Below, piece after piece: positions 1 through 12,373 of a stretch of DNA of 64,000 nucleotides. The notes beneath the pieces are model-generated. The model had not been told where the DNA came from. It worked only from the letters and a program-made list of their open reading frames with translations, and ran no database searches. The position numbers and the translations under genes are program-made. Numbering within the stretch: the first letter of the stretch is position 1; each line of letters starts with the position of its first letter. Source of the stretch: Nageia nagi (lineage: Eukaryota > Pinophyta); the NCBI GenBank assembly GCA_050084985.1, contig JBITNC010000002.1, forward strand, positions 8,804,001 to 8,868,000, read 5' to 3'.

Positions 1-367
1 AGAGAGGATAGTGCAGATAGAGTGAACATCTGATGTGGTTCAAGCTCTAAAGAAGGGGGAACAAGATCCTTTAGACACCATAACTTCTTCCTAGAAACCT
101 TCTTCCAAGAAGAAAAGAAAGATCCAAACTCTTGCTCAAAAAGAGCAAAAATTAAAAAAGGAGCAAAGGCCCATAAAAAAGCCTTGATCAACCATAGTAA
201 GGTCATAGTCACAAGTGATTATACCTTCACCTTCAGAGGTAGTGGAAGAAGTTCCAAGAGTGATCATATAAGAAGCAAAAAAATTTGATCTTGAAGAGTT
301 TAAAAAGCCATAAGATACTAAAGCTAGTGGTGCAGAACAAGCTCAAGAATAATAATGAGAAGAAACC

Positions 368-1995
368 TTGGTAGAAGAAGAAAGCCAAATGCAACAAAGC
401 AGGGAAAGTGTACCTAAGGCCAAAAAGATAATAACAAGGGCACCTAGAGGAGAGCCAAGAGATGATGATGATAATGATGATGTTGATGATGAATTCAAAA
501 AGAAAGACTCTAGCCCAATGGATAAGCCTAAGGAAGAAGGTGAGGTAATGGAAGAGGTTAAACTAGAACCAATAGTCCAGCAGCAAACTCCTCCCCAATA
601 ACCCTAACCAATTTAGCAAGCTGAGACACCTATTGCAGGTGAAATAATTTCCACTCATTCTTTTATATCTATTGCCTCATAAGAGAAAATAAAGTCCATT
701 TTTTCTACACAAATTATACAACCCATTGATTGGGCAACTTTTATAAATAAATCTCCTATGCTCCTTGAGCAACAGTCAAGAATTTTGAGTAAAGTGATAG
801 AGATAGGAGATATACAAATTGCTCAGATGCTTTTCAAAGATGGACATATGGAGTTGAATCCCATGGTGGTAGTAAGTGTAAATATGTAGAGTGCACCAGC
901 TATTTATTAGTTTAGATTTTTGGTGAACACTTCAATGGTAGTTAGAAAAAGTCTTCAGTCAATGGAGACTAAAATTGGAAATTGAATAAGAAGATTGATC
1001 AATATAAGAAAGATTGCTCCTAAGTTGCAAAATAGCAATAAAGATTTGATTATAAAGCTTGAGAAGCAAAAAATGGAATTTGATAAGAGCATGGAAACAT
1101 CAAAAGATAAGGTAGACACTAAAAACCAAGTAATAGAAGAGCTCAAAGCTCAAGCTACAATTGTGGATGCTTAGAAAATGAAATAGATTGAGGTTAAAGT
1201 GCAAACTATCAGTGCAACAAATAAAATTCTACCAAAATATAATGCAAAACTATTATTTCTAATGAAGAATTTTAAAAAAATCCTTGGTAGAGCGAGTTGG
1301 TGATAGAATGATAATATTATCTCACTTGCACTTACTCAAAGAATAAATAATATAGGCCATTAAAGAATTTCATGCTTAAAGTGCTTTTCATAAGCTAGCT
1401 CTAGACATACCCAGAAAAGTGTTAAAGAGGATGCAAGTCTAAATAAGGATTCTAACCAAAAAAGAGTTTATGACAATCTCCCTAAAGCTTAAGTAGTCTT
1501 ATCAAAAAAGAATTCAAGAAATCTATGATCTCTAGAGCTTAGCATTCAACATGGATATAAATAAACAACAGCTCATAATAGAGTTAGGATTTGTTAATAA
1601 ATTCTTTAATTCTTTAGTTGAAATAAAAGCTAACAAAATATGGAAAGAGCATAATGTATAGAGTAGTGCTACCAATTGGGTAGCTAATACCATATAATTT
1701 TTGGAACAATCTTTCTTTGAAACACAAATCTCAGATCTATAGCAAATAAATGAATTGGCTCAGAAAGCCATTGTAAAGTTTTTACATGTTGGAAAGCTAA
1801 GCAGTATCTTATAAGGGTTTAAAGTAGATACTGAGAAGATCAAGGTATCCTTCATCCTCTAACAAGCTTATCACAAAGAATTAAGTGAACTAAATAAAAG
1901 GATGCAAGCATTTCTCCCTCTAAACATGATGGTAGCAATTGAAACTACAACCAAGTCCACTACTGGGCAAGCTACTAGGAGCAACAGTTGATGAG
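368..1995 (+). pseudogene. Decayed reading frame of unknown function, left copy of the 512-bp-LTR element
   Basis: Not a recognised family. The open stretch 368-601 encodes 77 residues rich in Glu, Lys and Asp, including a DDDDNDDVDDE run. From about 1345 to 1990 a longer frame can be followed through stops because it matches residue by residue with the reverse complement of about 60.4-61.05 kb. Shared stretches include LALDI near 1400, FNMDINK near 1550, GFVNKFFNSLVEIK near 1590 and QSFFETQISDL near 1710. The composition is charged and helix-like, as for a coiled-coil structural protein. Stops at 1377, 1533, 1659 and 1695 correspond to CAA or CAG in the right copy. A gag-like role is possible, but no zinc knuckle or other hallmark is seen. 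Confidence 0.5.
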
Positions 1996-2479
1996 TTATT
2001 TTCTCCAATAGGTGAAGACCCCTAAGAGCTGCCAAAAAATTATATTCTTACAAAATAACAATCAAAATTTGAGTAATCCTACTATTCTTCATTCTTTATT
2101 ATTTTATTTTTTTAATACCTGGAAGCTATGTATATAAGAGTACCCGAAGGAAACACCATTCTTTTAGAGTCTTCATGTCTTGTAAAAATCTTTTATATAT
2201 CCATTATTTTTAGTAAATTAAGTCAGCCAGGAGTTGTCTTTCTTCAATTGCTAGGGAATATGTAAATAAGGTTATCTAAAAATTATGTCAATAAGACTTG
2301 TGTCAAATTTGTATTCTTTTATTCTTTAATAGCCAGGAGTTCAGAGTCTCCAAAAATCATGTCATCTTCTCCAAGTACAATTAAGAAGTCATGTATCAAA
2401 GATTATATTTGTTGCCTTAGAGTCTCTAGGAATTATTGGCATGAAAGTCCAAGATTTGTATATATGCAAAGTTCAACTT

Positions 2480-3075
2480 TTGAAAAACACCAACAGTATC
2501 GAGGATTTTAAAGCATGATGTCACAATTTTTGATCAAAATCGATGGGTTTCAAAATAGGTAGTAGCAAGTGCAAATTTTTAAATAATATCAATAGAGCTT
2601 GATGATTTCAAAAGATGATGTCACATTTTTTTGTGGAAATCAGTAGGTCTTGAAGAAATCAAAAATTTTATAAAGCTTACCCATCCTAGAAGATGACATC
2701 ATGAGTTTTAGCTAAAATCAACAGGTCTCAAAAGAACCAGATCATTGATAGAACCCATGGATTTTGAAGGATGACATCATAAATTTTAGCTAAAATCATC
2801 AGGTCCTAGAGAAGTCAAAAATTTTATAGAGCCCGCCCATCCTAGAAGATGACATTATGAGTTTTTGCTAAAATCAACGAGTCTCAAAAGAACCAGATCA
2901 TTAATAGAATTGGGGATTTTGAAGGATGACATCATAAATTTTAGCTAAAATTAGCATGTCCTAAAAGAACTAGATCATTAACAAAGCCTAAAGATTTTAA
3001 ATGATGATGTCATAAATTTTGGCTAAAATCAATAGGTCCCAAAAGAACCAGATCATTAACAAATCTTGGAAGAAG
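2480..3075 (+). repeat. Tandem array upstream of the 3' LTR, left copy
   Basis: Imperfect tandem units of about 60-90 bp, roughly seven of them. Each contains a core like GGATGACATCATAAATTTTA followed by GCTAAAATCAAYAGGTC and AAAGAACCAGATCATT. The core carries TGACATCA or TGATGTCA, bZIP-type half-palindromes. The right copy has an equivalent, shorter array at about 59560-59940. Arrays between the coding region and the 3' LTR are common in large plant LTR elements. Confidence 0.75.
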
Positions 3076-3642
3076 AACATATAGAGCCCACCAAGTAAAT
3101 AAAAGAGTAGTGCATGAGAAAAAACACTTGGTTCCACTTCATCTTAAGTGTTTGACCCTCGAGGACCTATTAATGTATCGATGCCAACTCATTTCCACAT
3201 AACAATGGCAATTCTTCTCGATTCAAGTGAACATAATATCTACCAACCATCATTACTCTAATTATTGATATCAATAATAGATCATAAAGATTGCAAAGAA
3301 GTAGATGAAGGCTAATAAAGCATACAACCAAATCATACCAATCATTATGCAGTTAAATACCTGCTCAATCAGCTACAATGCTACCTTCAATTAGCAATAG
3401 TGTTATATTTAATCAGCTATAGAGCTGAGAAAGGAGCAGTCAATAACATGTTAAAAAGATTGTGGCTCTATGGATATGGTTGATCAGAAGTTACAAATCC
3501 CTAAATAGTTCAAATAGTTAATGTTGATTATTACTTGTTCACTGTATAATCTACAATAGTTGTAACATTTATGTAAATAGTGCTATTGTAGTTACTTCAT
3601 TTTATACTAGTAGTAATGTACATTAATGAGATTCAACCACCC

Positions 3643-3657
3643 AAAGAAGGGGGGAGT
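3643..3657 (+). other. Polypurine tract of the left 512-bp-LTR element
   Basis: The run AAAGAAGGGGGGAGT directly abuts the TG that opens the 3' LTR, as expected for the plus-strand primer of reverse transcription. The inverted copy has the same arrangement at 58991-59007. Confidence 0.75.
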
Positions 3658-4169
3658 TGTATAAATAGCTAGTTTTTAGAAATTAAGAAGGTGGACATTT
3701 TAACAAATTTACCCTAATCTGTAAAAGTAATTCACATATGATAATGCAAATAGATAATGTTTTTCCCTCTTGTAACAAAATGGTTGTTATTACTTTTGTG
3801 AATGTTATGTATGGAATATGTTTTTCAAATTATGGCTATGTATTGTGATTGCGAGACCCCAAGTGCAAGATAGTACACTATTCTTAGTATTGGCTATGGA
3901 TTGCTCCCTGTGCTACAATGCTCAAGTTGTAAATTTCCTATTTTAGTTGTTTATTTACTTATTTCTTTCCTATAACTCTTTACCTTTTTATTCCTTTCCT
4001 ATTACTTTTAACCTTAAACATAGATAGGAACCAACCTATAAACTAGAGATTGAGTAGAAAATCAACACAAGCACATCCCCACCACCTTTTGCTCTTTCAA
4101 AGAACCTACTATTGCGAGAAGTGGAGAACATGACTAAACCAAACTCTTGAGGTTATGCTATACTGATCA
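3658..4169 (+). repeat. 3' LTR (512 bp), left copy
   Basis: Starts TGTATAAATAG and ends TACTGATCA. The inverted copy at 58479-58990 has exactly the same length and the same termini. A TATA-like TATAAATAG lies only two bases inside the LTR start, conserved in both copies. Confidence 0.85.
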
Positions 4170-7100
4170 ATAGGTTGATTTTAGATGTTCCCTCATTCAG
4201 TATGAGAGATTGATCTTTAAATGAAGAGCAAACCTAAGTTTTCATGTTCTTCCCATTATTATCAAATTTAGATTCACTAAAGTAAGCAACCTAATTCAAC
4301 AAGTAGATTGATTATTGTATGTGATCTCCATGAGGCATGTAAGAATAATGTCTTTTATGTTTAAGTCTTGATGTGCATATTATGTCTATGGACCTGAAAG
4401 GAAAATAAAAGTTGTTAATAGAGATCAAAAACCATAAATCCTTGAGACTTTGTTGTTGATCAATTAGGGAAATGCCCTAAATAAAAATATTGTAGATCCT
4501 TTTCCCTTCAATCATAAAGGTAATAGAAAATATATTCATTACTATGATGCAAAGTAACATGATATGACTTGATCTAGATACAATTGATAAGGTTGGATGC
4601 AAAGCTATTAGAATCAACAAGCCTATGATAAATATTTCAATAATATTTTATTATGATAAAGATATATGAAAATAACATAATAATATGATGAAAAGTAGCC
4701 TAGAAATAATAGATCTAAAATAATGATTAAAATGCTCAAACCCTAAGTCTAAAACCTAGATTTAATCTCTAGGTAGGGTATACCCAAAGTGGCACATAAT
4801 GATGTAAATCTAATAAATATATATATAAATAAGAATACAAGAGGTTGATGAACATACAATATATGGTTCAATTCTATATAAAACCTCAAGAAATCCATTG
4901 TTATCCATAAATGAACACAATTACCTCAATCCATCATGAATATGATGAGATCTTGAGTTTGAAATATATATGATCATGCTATATGCTGAAACCCCAAGTA
5001 ATTACCTTCTAAGAGTAATTTCAAGGTTTGGATTTCACACTCAGAATGTTAGATCTCATAAAAGTGCATGTGGAAATGAAATGTCAAAACTAAAAAATGG
5101 ATCTCGTATATTATATTTATAAAAAAGATAGTCATGATCATCTAAACATCTGTGAAGTCATCAAGATAATCTAGATGATTAGAAAATTATTCAAATGATT
5201 GTGATATAGTGTAAAAATAACAAAATATCATCAAATGAACTTGCAAGAAACCCTACATAACATGGGAGTGCAACATGATATTATATCATAATACAAGTAT
5301 CATAAATGCATATAAAACATCATCATAAGATAAACATGCATTTATATGGTGTTTACAATTGATCATTTTTACATTGAGCTTTAAAACATGTGAGACACTT
5401 AGCAAAAAAATACATGATATATTAAATTGATAAATGAAAATGATAAGGGTATGTAAGCATAAATGATAATTTGAATTCTGGATTTGATAATAGATGTGTC
5501 ATATAAGACCATCATTAGCATCAAATGAGTATGGTTTTGACATAATACATAATGTCATGTAAGACCAAAGTCAAAAAAAATAATAATGATCAAGGATGCA
5601 ATTGCATCACATTATAGTAGACCAACATAAGAATGTTAAATGGATCATATGGTCACTAAAATATGAAGCAAAATCTAATCTAATCTAATATAACTAAATG
5701 CAAAAAAGAGATCATATATACTTTTCCCAAGCAGTCGAAGGGTAATAAGAAAGTGACATGCTAAAAGTAAATGGCCTCTACTTTACACTAGAAAATGAAG
5801 GAAAGCAAGAAACAAATGATCTCTATTTTACCCCAATAGTTGAAAGGAAATACCAAAAATGATATATATTAACAATAGGCTCATATACTTATCAATCATT
5901 CAATCGTAGCATGCAGGCAAACAATACTTGAACAAGAAAAATGCCAATGTCAATAATCATGATGTCATAATATGTTAATTATCAATCAATCATGTCAAGT
6001 GAGGATACCAAGTGAAACACTTATAATGCAAAATGTTTGATCATGCATTCGAGATGCCCTTAATAAAAATTATAAAATTTTGACCAAAATTATAAAGTGT
6101 ATGAATTTCCCCCCTCAACCAGGAATGTGTCACATATTTAAAGAAATGACAATGATGAAAATTGACCAGTTGATAAAAGTAAGCTAGGAATGAAAAATGA
6201 TAAGAAGATAATAGGGTAACATATATGATATTCCTAGTCATCTAGATGAATACAAGATCATCTACATGATTAGGGTTTATCAAGAACATATGGATAATTT
6301 AAGATCATTTGAATGATTCAATATAATTCAGAATAAAAATAAAAAAATATTGAAATTAACTATCATTTTTTATCTTTTTGAACTAGTATATTGGGCTCTG
6401 ACCTTGCTTATAGTGCGAACTATGAAAAATATAATGTATTTAGTTGATGACTAGACTATGAATGGTTATGACTTGTAGATAGAAATAATAGTATCAAAAT
6501 GACCATGGTGGAACTTGGACGAGGAGGAGGTGGATCGAGTGATGAAGCACCACAAAAGAAAGTAAGGTTTTGACTCTTTAAGCATTATGGTATAATATGT
6601 TGTAGTTTAACCTAGGGCAACACATGATAAAATATGGAAAAAGGAATGTAGGAACTTATTTTCTAACCAACAACTAATCACAACAAAAATAATAATTTTT
6701 GTAACCCATGGGATTCGATAATGCATGGTGGAAATCCCAACTAGCACAACACAATAACCCTTTAGCTATTATGCAAAAAGCTTAGGATAAAGAAAATGGT
6801 TAACATACAACAAGAATTTAGGATAAGTTCAAATAGATGTAGAATGAATTCATAAAAATCCCTAGTGCATACAAAACATAAATTATGAATGATAGAAAAT
6901 AAGGCTTAAAGTATTAAAAATACTCTCTAACCCTAGTGATTAACTTTGGAACATTAAATTTTCCCTTTTGTATTATAAATGGATAAATTTTTATATTTTT
7001 ATTCAATTTTTATGGGTATTTATATTTTTGTAACATTCCCTCTGCAAATTATTTGACATTTGGATGATCCCTATTTGGAGGTCTTTCAATACCTTAATGA

Positions 7101-7372
7101 TTAAGCCAATCATTTGGAAAACTTCAAATTCATCCCCTAGGTCAATAATTAGGGTTTACCCAATCATCCTAGATAGGCATAATTTTTACCTAAACCTAAA
7201 ATAAATGGAATTTGATAATTTTTTACCAAACTTGGCAAAATGCAGATTGACAATCCAAGCTAGGTATTAGATATAGAAAAACCTAAAATATGAATAATTT
7301 TAATAGGTAAACTCATAAAAGGTATAAATGAAAAACATAAATAATAGTGACCACATACAAACATAAACTAAC
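4170..7372. other. AT-rich stretch without a supported gene
   Basis: About 3.2 kb of AT-rich DNA lying between the LTR end and a PMD relic. No reading frame longer than about 66 codons and no retroelement motif could be recognised. It may belong to the element that carries the PMD frame downstream, but I found no second copy to define its edges. Confidence 0.5.
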
Positions 7373-8185
7373 ATGGGCATAATAGTGATTTCTCGAGAAC
7401 ATGAAATCACTACAAACCCAAATTTATGCACATTTCCACTCCCCATTAGGGAGATTATGATCATGTTGGAGGATGTCCATCATATATTTTGCTTGCCCAT
7501 TGAGGGGAATATTATTATTTTGATGAATGATAGCATCATGATGCATATGTATATTAGGGAAGAAGATAAGATATGGGATATATAGAGCATAAGGCCCCTC
7601 ATCAAGCCTCTATATCAGGAAGGGAAGCGAGGTAGGAGGGATACATTAGTGATGCTCCTAATCTCCTTGTTTATGTTACTAGATTCCTTGGGACCATGAT
7701 TCCCTTAGAACATATTTGAGTTAGTGACATAAATGGTACATGATATGAGAGTCTTTTCCTAGGGGCCAACATTATTGGTTCAAGCCTATGGTGAGTGAGT
7801 AGTTGTAACTTGCAAATAGAGGGGGATGAGCACCTCCTTTATATGCTAGGTGTGGGCTTAGGAACACATTAAATTGAGATGACCAAATTCACTCCTAGTG
7901 ATTATACATAAAAAGGACCAAATAATAAACATATTATTGGTAATAGGATGAGAGCTCCCATATACAAGGAGGTGGTCACATGAGCTAGATCGATTGAGGA
8001 GGTAACCCTATGAGGGTCACATAGACTGGTATAGAGACATGTTGGCTTGATTTTAATCACATAATGTTATTAGAAAACCTTGAAGGGATGACCATCACCA
8101 AGAAGTGAAGGATGTGTAGTTGGCATACATTTACATGGATGTCATGTTAGGGATATCTAGATATTCTTCTTTGAGAAAGTGCATA
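7373..8185 (+). pseudogene. Plant mobile domain (PMD)-like relic A, 5' part
   Basis: The first 70 codons are open and include TFPLPIREIMIMLEDV followed by LPIEG, the pattern of the plant mobile domain (F-x-L-P-x-G/R-E-x-T-x-x-L-x-D-V then L-P-x-x-G). After a stop near 7583 the same strand still shows a hydrophobic LLISLFMLLD stretch and an FSxGPTLLxQAY stretch near 7750-7790, resembling the SWGAATLAxLY region of PMD proteins. PMD proteins occur both as host genes of the MAIN/MAIL1 type and inside plant transposons. Many stops show it is dead. It is interrupted at 8186 by a Gypsy element and seems to resume at 13101. Confidence 0.55.
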
Positions 8186-8932
8186 TGTTTCAAATTAGAT
8201 CATATCAAGTTGATCTCTCCAGGAGAAGTACTCATTCCAGAGGTATCTCTACTTGGAGATTGATTAAATACTAAAATTTGGTGATGATTGGTTTTAAAAA
8301 TCATGCTGCTAACAACCTAAATCTACTATTTTTAGGTTGTTAATAATGTGTCTTGATGACTCAATACTGGAAGTTGAAGGGACATCGATGGTTCAAACAA
8401 TTGAGTAGTTTAGGATCATCAACTAACATCTTGGAGATATTTCCAAGCATATTTAAGGATGTGCTACTCTCTTGATTCTTCAATATTAACTTAGAGAGTT
8501 TTGGGGTTTTAGGATTGTAAAGATTTGAAGGAAGACGAAGAGTCAATCCAAAATTTTTGTAGTTCTAAATTTGTTCTTATTACTATAAGAGATTGCAATA
8601 GTGTTTGCTATAAGAGATTACAGTAGTGTTGTAAGAGATGGTATTGCCATTATTTTGATGGTATTTTTCTATATTCATGTAATATTATAATATCCATAGA
8701 TAATGAGAAGAGAAAGCTCCAACTCCATGTTGGATCATCCCACATTGGACGAACTACGGTCAATCATTATGTTGATATTGTTGTGTGTGATTGAGATTAT
8801 TAATTTATATTTTTACATTATGCAATTTTGAATTTATATGTAATTTTATGGGTCTCATAATGGTGATTTTTTTCATTCAAATCTATAAGTGAGGATTTGA
8901 GTATGCTATAAGCATCTAGTAATTACTAATCA
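8186..8932 (+). repeat. 5' LTR of the degenerate Gypsy element
   Basis: Begins TGTTTCAAATTAG and ends ATTACTAATCA. It aligns with 12374-13100 through most of its length, for example at GGAGATATTTCCAAGC and at GTGTGTGATTGAGATT. The exact 5' edge is inferred from where similarity between the two LTRs starts and from the purine tract before the right copy. Confidence 0.75.
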
Positions 8933-8934
8933 CT

Positions 8935-8946
8935 TGGTATCAAAGC
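8935..8946 (+). other. Primer binding site, Gypsy at 8186-13100
   Basis: TGGTATCAAAGC lies two bases after the 5' LTR. It differs at one position from TGGTATCAGAGC, the usual site complementary to the 3' end of initiator tRNA-Met. Confidence 0.75.
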
Positions 8947-8989
8947 TTGTGTGCATAAAATTTGGGGCCTAAATATAAGGGATTTCAAG

Positions 8990-10020
8990 ATGCTAGCAAT
9001 GTGTTTTATATGTTTGAGAGGAGATATCAAAACCCATAATTGATTCTAGAGGATCCTAAGATTAGTCAAAGGTGCAAAGTGATGGAAATGGATGATTTGG
9101 AGGAGTAACAATTTGTTGTTCGTACTATGATGAATGCCAATTTTGAAAGGAGATTTTCAAAAATGCAGACTTATTTGGTTTGGTTGGCTAAGTTTTTAGA
9201 TGATGGAGAAAATATAAATGTCAATCAGAGGTAACAAAAGGAAGTTAGAGGTCCTAATTCATCATCTCCATCAAATCAAGTTCTATTCAAGGTGGAGGCC
9301 AAAGTGGACATTCCTTCTTTTGGTGGAGAGGTTGATGGAGATAAGTTGCATTATCGATTGAAATAATTGAAGGTTTATTTTCAAATTCATAGTGTTGTAA
9401 ATAATGTTGATGAAATCTTTTTTGTTAGATTAAAAATGGGTGGACATGCTTTAGTTTGGTGGGAAATCCATGTAGAAATTCTTAATAATGAACACTTATC
9501 ACAAGTATCTTCTAGGGTTGAATTTAAGAACTTGTTGAGAAATTAATTTTGTCCATTGTGACATCATAATAAGTAATTAATAAAATGGTAATTATTTAGG
9601 TAGCAAAGAGGAAAAATGGTTCAAGAATAAACTACAAAATTTAGGAAACAAGCTACTTTGCTTAGGGTTTCACTAAAATATTATCAAAATTTAATGAAGT
9701 ACATTGGAGGTTTACATAATCATTTACAAAATACTATCATGTTATTTAATCCTACCAATATTTATCAAGTGTGTGTGCAATCACAATACTTAGAGGAGGA
9801 TGGTAAAACAAAGAGATAATATGATGAATCCAAGAAGGATTCTAATTCAAGGGGATCACAAGATAAAGGTAAATCTCAAGATAAAGGCAAAAGTAAGTAA
9901 GAAATTAAGACCACTAATACTTTAAAAAATAAAAAAAGGTGATAATAGGCATTATATTCATTGTGATAAAGATGGTCATGCTGACAATGTTGAAAAATTC
10001 ATCTGGAATTATGTCCATTT
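8990..10020 (+). pseudogene. Gypsy gag relic
   Basis: On the plus strand the segment 9310-9480 reads SFGGEVDGDKLHYRLK, a stop, then LKVYFQIH and later ALVWWEI, the usual Gypsy retrotransposon-gag pattern. A decayed zinc-knuckle-like stretch, HCDKDGHADN, lies near 9957-9990. Stops are frequent, several at positions where the family has glutamine, such as the TAA inside the WLKQL-type motif near 9364. In an active element this protein would form the particle that packages the RNA. The reading frame is not recoverable as a working gene. Confidence 0.65.
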
Positions 10021-10035
10021 AACAAAAAGAGTGGA

Positions 10036-12330
10036 TTGCATGTTGATTCAATTTTTCAAGCAAATTTGATTTCAAAATATATGGTAAGTAATTTGGGATT
10101 GAAAACTTTCAACCATATAAATCCATATCCTTTGGGTTGGATGCATCACAATGTTAGTTTGCAAGTCACTAAACAATGTAAGTTGAAATTTGCTATTTGT
10201 ACAAAGTATATTCATGCAGTTTTGGTTGATGTTATTCCTTTAGAAATTTGTGATGTTATTCTTGGTAACCCTTATATGTGGTATAAAGATGTTATTTATT
10301 ATAGAAGATTGAATAAATTATGATTGATAAAAGATGGAAAGGTGTTTCTAGCTAGTGCACATAACAACAAGAAAAAGCAACCTTTGGTCACTTCTAGTCA
10401 GGTAGAATGCCTTATATATGATTCTAAAAAGTTTGTGTTGATCATGATGAAAATCAAAGCTTTTGGTGAGGTGAATCTCATGCTATTAGCAGCATGCAAC
10501 ACTGATTTTAGGTTGCTAATAGTATACAAAATGGAAGAACATATGTATAAATTGATCTAGAAGTTTACTAACTTATTTTCATAGCCACAAGGATGACCTC
10601 ATATGTGGGATGTAAAAAAGGATATTTAGTTGTTACTTGATGATTCATTGCCTAACATAGCTTTGTATCAAAAATTAGTTTTGGAGCAAGAGGAGATAAA
10701 GAGGCAAATTCAAGAGTTGGTTGATAAAGGTGTGATCATACCAAGTACATATTCATGTGTATCACTTATTATTTTGGTTCCTAAAAGTGATCAAACTTGG
10801 AGGATGTGTATTGACTATAAAATACTTAACAAAATCACCATCAAAAATTGCTATCTTTTGCCTTAGATAGATGATCTTTTGGATCAACTGCAAGAGGTAA
10901 GACTCTTCATAAATATGGACTTGAGGAGTGGATATCACCAATTTTGAATCAAGAAGTAGGATATTTGGAAGACCACTTTAAAGAAAAGAGAAGGTCTATT
11001 TGAGTGGCTTGTTTTTCCATTTGGTTTGTACAATGCATTGACTATAATTATGAGAGTAATGAATGATGTGCTTCTTTTCCATTTATTGATTTTTGTTGTT
11101 GTTGTATACTTCTTGTTTATAATTCTACTTAGGAAGAACATGTTGTACATATTATACAAGTGTTTCAAGCTTTTTATATGGATAAGTTGTTGAAAATATC
11201 TAAATGTGAGTTTGTTAAAGAGTCTCTAGTGTATTTGTACCATGTTATTGATCATGGACAACTTAAGATAGATCCTAGTAAAGTAAGTGTTATACTAGAT
11301 TGGCCAAAGCCAACTAATGTAACTAAAATGAGGAGTTTCTTAGGTGCTATACAATATTTGAAAAATTGCTTCACCTTTACATGATGTAACCAACAAGAGG
11401 AAAGTGTTCCAAATGGGGAAACAATAACAAACATCTTTTGATACCTTAAACCAAAAGATTGTTAGTGCACCCATGCTATCACTTCCTAATTTGCAGAAGC
11501 CATTTGAAGTGGAGACTAATGCAAGTGACTATGTCATGGGGGCCATTTTTTAAAAAGGAGATAAACCAATTTGCTATCATTTTGAAAAATTTGGTGGGGT
11601 CAATTTAAATTATCCTACTTATGATAAGAAAATATATGTATTGGTTCAAGCTATTAAAAAGTGGAAATATTACTTAATGGAAAAAGAAATAATCATTCCT
11701 ACTGATCATCAACCATTAAAGTACTTACAATCTCAATCAAAATTGCAACAAACTAGACACTATAGATTGATGGATTTTCTACAAGAATTTCATCTTGTGA
11801 TCAAATATAGGAAAGAACATAGAATAAGGTTGCTTACATGCTTTCTAGACCACATGTAGCTACAAATTCCATGCTACCAACAACATCCAACACTAATTTT
11901 AGGCTATTAATAGGGTGCAAATAAGGGCTTCTGAATTCCCTCTCAGTGCTAAAATCTCTTCCTTTTCTTTCTAATTCATTTTTAGAGGCATATGTGCAGG
12001 ATCCTAACTTTGGAGAGGTGTATGGGAATTTATTCTTCATTTAGGTCCAATTATAATGGCTTGGATTATTTTCATTTATAAAATAGACTTCTTTATCATT
12101 TTAATGTATTATATGTACCTATAGGTGAAGGATTGGACTGATTAGAGAAAAACATACTTCAAAGATTGCGAGACATTTTGGTGTTGGAAAGATATTTTAC
12201 AATTTGCAAAGGTATATATATATTGGCCAAAGATGCAAGATCAAGTTGTCAAGTACATAAAGGGGTGTTCTTTATGTTGCACTAGTAAGCCAAATGGATG
12301 GATAAGTTCAGGGTTGGAGATTTGTATCCT
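10036..12330 (+). pseudogene. Gypsy pol relic: protease, RT, RNase H and N-terminal integrase
   Basis: Open fragments follow the pol order. 10036-10323 corresponds to the protease/linker region (DVIPLEICDVILGNPYMW). 10630-10866 begins the RT with LPNIALYQ, KGVIIPSTY and WRMCIDYKILN. 10990-11060 continues with [16 protein letters not shown] and 11160-11384 with LKISKCEF and LVYLYHVIDHG. RNase H lies at about 11460-11860 (TDHQPLKYLQSQ). The integrase zinc-binding part at 12140-12310 reads RHFGVGK, IYWPKMQDQVVKYIKGCSLC, then SKPNG. The integrase catalytic core is absent. Numerous stops and frameshifts make it nonfunctional. Confidence 0.8.
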
Positions 12331-12373
12331 CATCTATATATTTGTGGGACCAAATGCCTTCTCATTAGGGAGG

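Larger units (their letters stand above)
1..4169 (+). mobile_element. Partial LTR element with 512-bp LTR and no visible gag-pol (left copy)
   Basis: This is the 3' portion of an LTR element whose 5' end lies before the window. Its 3' LTR is 3658-4169, preceded by a purine tract ending in AAGGGGGGAGT. The sequence matches, in reverse complement, 58479-62.4 kb at the other end of the window, including the LTR, the purine tract, a tandem array and a decayed reading frame. The LTRs are both 512 bp and I judge them about 90% identical, so these are two independent old copies. Nothing in the 3.6 kb of internal DNA looks like protease, RT, RNase H or integrase. This fits a large non-autonomous derivative (LARD-like), but the 5' part is unseen and could hold more. 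Confidence 0.75.
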
